Origin: DATDAH01 sp036525535
GTDB lineage: Bacteria; Actinomycetota; Acidimicrobiia; Acidimicrobiales; DATDAH01
Assembly (NCBI GenBank): GCA_036525535.1
Contig: DATDAH010000319.1
Coordinates: forward strand, 1 to 8,965
DNA: 8,965 nt
Reading direction: 5' to 3'
The notes beneath the pieces were generated by a model that was not told the origin of the DNA, did not search any database, and saw only the letters and a list, made by a program, of their open reading frames with translations. The position numbers and the translations under genes were made by a program. Of the stretch, positions 6,619-8,965 are shown one piece after another; position 1 is the stretch's first letter; each line of letters opens with the position of its first letter.

Positions 6619-7613
6619 GTGTCCGCCAGGTGTTTGGCGAGGAAGCGGCGCACCTCGGCGGCGAGCTGCTCGTCCTCGGGAGCACCGAAGAAGCCACCGT
6701 GGGGCATTGCCTCGAAGACGTGGAGGTCGGCCTCCACCCCGGCCTCGCGGAGCCTCCGGTGCAGGCGGACCGTGTTCGACAGGAACAGGTCTCGCGTCCC
6801 GGTCTGCAGGAAGGTCGGTGGGAACGGCGGGGTGAAGTCACCGAAGAGCGGTGAGAGGTACGGATCGGTGAGGTCGTGGTCACCGGCGTAGAGCGCGATG
6901 GACTCGGTGAGCTTCGAACGGAGGACGGCATCGATACCGAGGTTCGTGGCGAACGAATCGCCCGATTCGGTGAGGTCGGCCTCGGGGGTCAGGAGCACCA
7001 GCGCCTGCGGGAGCGGCAGGCCCTCGTCGCGGGCCCGCAGCATCAGGGCGGCGGCGAGGTTGCCGCCGGCGGAGCCGCCGCCGACCACGATGCGCTCGGG
7101 CGCGTGGACCTGCAGGAGGTGGCGGTAGACCGCCAGGCAGTCGTCGAGGGCGGCGGGATACGGGTGGTCGGGCGGCATGCGGTAGTCCACCGACCAAGTC
7201 GTCATCCGCACCATCGCCGTGGACTTCCCGGCCATCACCCGGCACGCCTCGCCGCCGCCCATGATCAGCCCGCCACCGTGGATGTCGAAGTAGACGGGCT
7301 GGTCGGGATCGTCGGTCACACCGTCCGGTGTCAGGACGAACACCGGGACGTCGCCGACCGCGATCTCCTCGACGGTGGACGACGGCACGGGCGGTTGCGA
7401 CCCGAGCACGGCGATCAGCATCTCGTTGGCGGTCGTGATCATGGCTCGCCAAGCTTCGGTGTCGGCGCGGTCTGGCTCCTGCCCGCCGGCCTCCCCGAAG
7501 AGGTCGCCCATGCCGAGGAACGCCTGGGCCTCCGCGCTCACCGACGTGGGGACGGGGACGAAGCGTGTGACTTCGAAGCCGGCCGGGCCGCTCTCGTCGT
7601 GTTCGTCGGTCAT
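6615..7613 (-). CDS. Alpha/beta hydrolase, HSL (type IV) esterase/lipase family
   Basis: A 332-residue hydrolase with all hallmarks of the hormone-sensitive-lipase group: oxyanion-hole HGGG at 112-115 (DIHGGGLIMGGG), nucleophile S181 in GGGSAGGN (178-185; family usual GDSAGGN), acid D275 in TGTRDLF (271-277) and catalytic H305 in PHGGF (304-308). There is no signal peptide, so it acts in the cytoplasm. It probably cleaves an ester or lactone of a small acyl or ring substrate, which would suit a degradation pathway. The frame stays open upstream to about 8381, but that part overlaps the SDR in another frame; the ATG at 7611-7613, 16 bases after the SDR stop and preceded by GGAG, begins the real protein. 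It is the second gene of an SDR-esterase operon. Its TAG stop shares the CTAG at 6615-6618 with the convergent DUF1214-like gene. Confidence 0.92.
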   Translation of the reverse strand: MTDEHDESGPAGFEVTRFVPVPTSVSAEAQAFLGMGDLFGEAGGQEPDRADTEAWRAMITTANEMLIAVLGSQPPVPSSTVEEIAVGDVPVFVLTPDGVTDDPDQPVYFDIHGGGLIMGGGEACRVMAGKSTAMVRMTTWSVDYRMPPDHPYPAALDDCLAVYRHLLQVHAPERIVVGGGSAGGNLAAALMLRARDEGLPLPQALVLLTPEADLTESGDSFATNLGIDAVLRSKLTESIALYAGDHDLTDPYLSPLFGDFTPPFPPTFLQTGTRDLFLSNTVRLHRRLREAGVEADLHVFEAMPHGGFFGAPEDEQLAAEVRRFLAKHLADT

Positions 7614-7629
7614 GGTGTGGCTCCGTTGC

Positions 7630-8439
7630 TCAGTCGGTCGGTCCCAGCGAGTACTCGCCGGTCTGGGGATGGTGGTACCAGCCGCCGGCCGCGTGGGTGC
7701 CGCCGTCGACGTGGATGGTCTGCCCGGTGATGTAGCTCGCCATGTCCGACGCCAGGAACACCGCGGCGCGGGCCATCTCGTCGACGTGGCCCGGCCGCCC
7801 CATGGGGACGGTCTTGCCGAAGCGGGCCTCCGAGCCCGGCGGGGCGATGGCCGCAATGCCCTCGGTGAGGGTGATGTCCGGCGCCAGCGCGTTGACCCGT
7901 ATGCCGTGAGGCGCAAGCTCGAGCGCCGCCGTCTTGGTGTAGTTGATGACGCCGGCCTTGGCCGCGGCGTAGGCGGCGTACCCCGGGGCCGCCCGTACCC
8001 CCTCAATGGAGGTGACCGTCGTGACGCTGCCGCCGGTCCCGGCGGCGACCATGCCTCGGGCGACCCGCTGGGTGCAGAGCAGCACGTGGCGGAGGTTGGC
8101 TCGGTAGAGCGCGTCCCAACCGTTCTCCGTCGTGTCGAGGAGGGGTGAGGCGAACACCCCACCGGCGTTGTTGACCAGGATCGACACCGGGCCGAGCTCT
8201 TCGGTGGTACGGGCCAGCGCGGCATCGACCGCGTCGCTGTCCCGGACGTCGGTGGCCAAGCCGAGCGCGCCGATCTGCGCCGCGGCCGCCTCGCAGGTCT
8301 CGGGGTTCTGCTCCCAGATGGCGACCGAGGCGCCGAACGCGGCGAAGCCGGTGGCGATGCCACGACCGATCCCGGCGCCACCGCCGGTCACGACCGCGAC
8401 GCGACCGTCCAGCAGGACGTCAGCGGGGGTGATCGCCAT
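7630..8439 (-). CDS. Classical SDR-family oxidoreductase (FabG-like)
   Basis: A 269-residue classical SDR with an intact catalytic tetrad: N115 (YRANL), S144 (TVTSIEG), Y157 and K161 (YAAAK). The cofactor motif is TGGGAGIG (18-25) and NNAG lies at 90-93. The second strand ends at VAIWEQN (39-45), where the glutamate suggests preference for NAD(H) over NADP(H). The usual TGQTIHVDGG lies near the end (238-247), followed by a 20-residue tail rich in Gly, Tyr and His (AAGGWYHHPQTGEY), typical of SDRs in actinobacterial catabolic clusters rather than FabG proper. It likely oxidises a secondary alcohol of the pathway substrate. The ATG at 8437-8439 has no strong ribosome site; a promoter-like sequence at 8472-8500 lies upstream. 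It is the first gene of the operon with the esterase 16 bases downstream. Confidence 0.92.
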   Translation of the reverse strand: MAITPADVLLDGRVAVVTGGGAGIGRGIATGFAAFGASVAIWEQNPETCEAAAAQIGALGLATDVRDSDAVDAALARTTEELGPVSILVNNAGGVFASPLLDTTENGWDALYRANLRHVLLCTQRVARGMVAAGTGGSVTTVTSIEGVRAAPGYAAYAAAKAGVINYTKTAALELAPHGIRVNALAPDITLTEGIAAIAPPGSEARFGKTVPMGRPGHVDEMARAAVFLASDMASYITGQTIHVDGGTHAAGGWYHHPQTGEYSLGPTD

Positions 8440-8467
8440 GGCCGCGACTCTAAACCGACCGCCGACC

Positions 8468-8500
8468 CGCCTTTACAGAACTCCCGAAAAGTGTTGTCTA
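8468..8500 (-). promoter_or_regulatory. Candidate promoter and copy 2 of the shared 27-base element, upstream of the SDR-esterase operon
   Basis: On the minus strand TAGACA (8495-8500) and TGTAAA (8472-8477) are separated by exactly 17 bases, matching a sigma-70-type promoter; TGTAAA ends 32 bases before the SDR start codon. The segment 8468-8494 matches 4440-4466 near the TetR gene in 22 of 27 positions: CGCCTTTACAGAA, five variable bases, then GAAAAGTGT on the plus strand. Only one arm of the TetR-side dyad (CTTTACAG, 8471-8478) is present. The nearest partner word, CTCTAAAC at 8448-8455, matches 6 of 8 bases but at 15-base instead of 9-base spacing. Seen: the sequences and spacing. Inferred: promoter and co-regulation. 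Confidence 0.55.
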
Positions 8501-8530
8501 CGGCTTGCGCTGACGCGGGGAGGAGACCGG

Positions 8531-8965
8531 TTAAGGGGTGATCGTGGGCTGGACGACGAGGGCGTCAGTTCGCCGTCCGACGGCGAACGACCGGTCGCCC
8601 GCCGTGTCGCCACCGTCCAGCAGGGCGTCGTCGTTGACGAAGTAGTTGCCTCCCCGTCGGAGCACGAGGTCCGCCGGTCCGTCTCCGGTCACGTCGCCCA
8701 GGTGGAGCTGATCGGTGCTCCGGCCCCACGAGAAGCGGCGCTCGGTGTTGTGGTCGCCGCCGGCGACGACGGAGTCCGTGCTGATCGAGATGGACGTGCC
8801 GTTCCGCAGGACGAAGTCTTCTCGTTGGTCGCCGTCGACGTCGCCGAGGTGGAGGCGGTCCGCGCTCCGACCCCAGGTGAACTGCCGGTCGCTGCCGGGC
8901 TCGCCACCGTCAACGAGGACGTCGTGGTCGACGAAGTAGTCGGCGCCCCGTTTGAGCACGAAGTC
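8531..8965 (-). CDS. VCBS/FG-GAP-like repeat protein, C-terminal fragment
   Basis: The frame is open from the right edge to TAA at 8531-8533, so only the last 144 residues are visible and the true start lies outside. The fragment is two complete 49-residue repeats and a degenerate third of 46 residues. Each full unit reads D-F-V-L..., then a DGG or AGG turn, [QR]-F-[ST]-W-G-R-S-x-D-x-L-H-L-G-D-V, ending in a calcium-loop-like D-x-[DT]-G-D segment that leads into the next D-[FL]-V-L. This is the pattern of VCBS/FG-GAP units, which form beta-propeller blades and occur mainly in secreted or surface proteins. The last unit lacks the calcium loop and ends in VVQPTITP, as expected for a terminal blade. 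Binding partner and localisation cannot be judged without the N-terminus. It is on the same strand as the SDR-esterase operon, 91 bases upstream, but looks functionally unrelated. Confidence 0.8.
   Translation of the reverse strand, partial: DFVLKRGADYFVDHDVLVDGGEPGSDRQFTWGRSADRLHLGDVDGDQREDFVLRNGTSISISTDSVVAGGDHNTERRFSWGRSTDQLHLGDVTGDGPADLVLRRGGNYFVNDDALLDGGDTAGDRSFAVGRRTDALVVQPTITP
8534..8965 (-). repeat. Tandem 147-base coding repeats (49-residue units)
   Basis: Units lie at 8819-8965, 8672-8818 and 8534-8671 (the last 138 bases, diverged). The first two have identical length and share WGRS-x-D-x-LHLGDV at the same offset (residues 31-43 of each unit). The third keeps DLVLRRG and the DGG turn but replaces the calcium-loop end with a terminal tail. 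The array probably continues beyond the right edge. Confidence 0.8.

Noticed and set aside
6615..8381. A single 588-codon open frame on the minus strand, as if the esterase were fused to an upstream domain
   Set aside because: The first 256 codons overlap the well-supported SDR in another frame and are low-complexity Arg/Ser/Pro sequence. The esterase starts at 7613.

Overview
The window is GC-rich throughout (about 70% by eye) and densely packed, with eleven protein-coding genes, no RNA genes and no intergenic stretch over about 150 bases. The base composition, the gene families (single-domain AraC regulator, VOC protein, PF13469-type sulfotransferase, several SDRs, a TetR regulator, a DUF1214-like protein, an HSL-type esterase) and use of a TTG start suggest a high-GC actinobacterium. 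Acidimicrobiia or a mycobacterial relative is my best guess, but the placement is inference and no marker gene is present.

Layout. Positions 1-1701 (minus strand) hold what looks like a resistance or stress module: an AraC-type regulator (1291-1701), a small VOC/glyoxalase-fold protein (814-1212), and the first 220 residues of a UvrA-like ABC ATPase that lacks the UvrB-binding domain (1-662, running off the left edge). Positions 1781-4408 (minus) form a likely operon: TetR regulator, PAPS-type sulfotransferase and a classical SDR. Positions 4499-6618 (plus) form a divergent, translationally coupled pair: an extended SDR (epimerase/dehydratase or 3beta-HSD-like) and a DUF1214-like protein. Positions 6615-8439 (minus) form a two-gene operon, SDR then HSL-family alpha/beta hydrolase, which converges on the DUF1214-like gene. 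The two convergent genes share one CTAG for their stop codons. The right edge (8531-8965, minus) is the C-terminus of a protein built of 49-residue VCBS/FG-GAP-like repeats.

How the genes may work together. The sulfotransferase, three dehydrogenases, the DUF1214-like protein and the esterase/lipase look like the enzymes of a small-molecule (perhaps lipid, steroid or terpenoid) modification or degradation pathway, with the TetR protein as local regulator. The best sequence evidence for co-regulation is a cis-element. A perfect dyad CTGTAAAG-N9-CTTTACAG lies between the TetR gene and the divergent epimerase gene. A 27-base segment including its right arm recurs, with 22 of 27 bases identical, at nearly the same distance from the start codon of the distant SDR-esterase operon. 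The pathway substrate cannot be read from the sequence.
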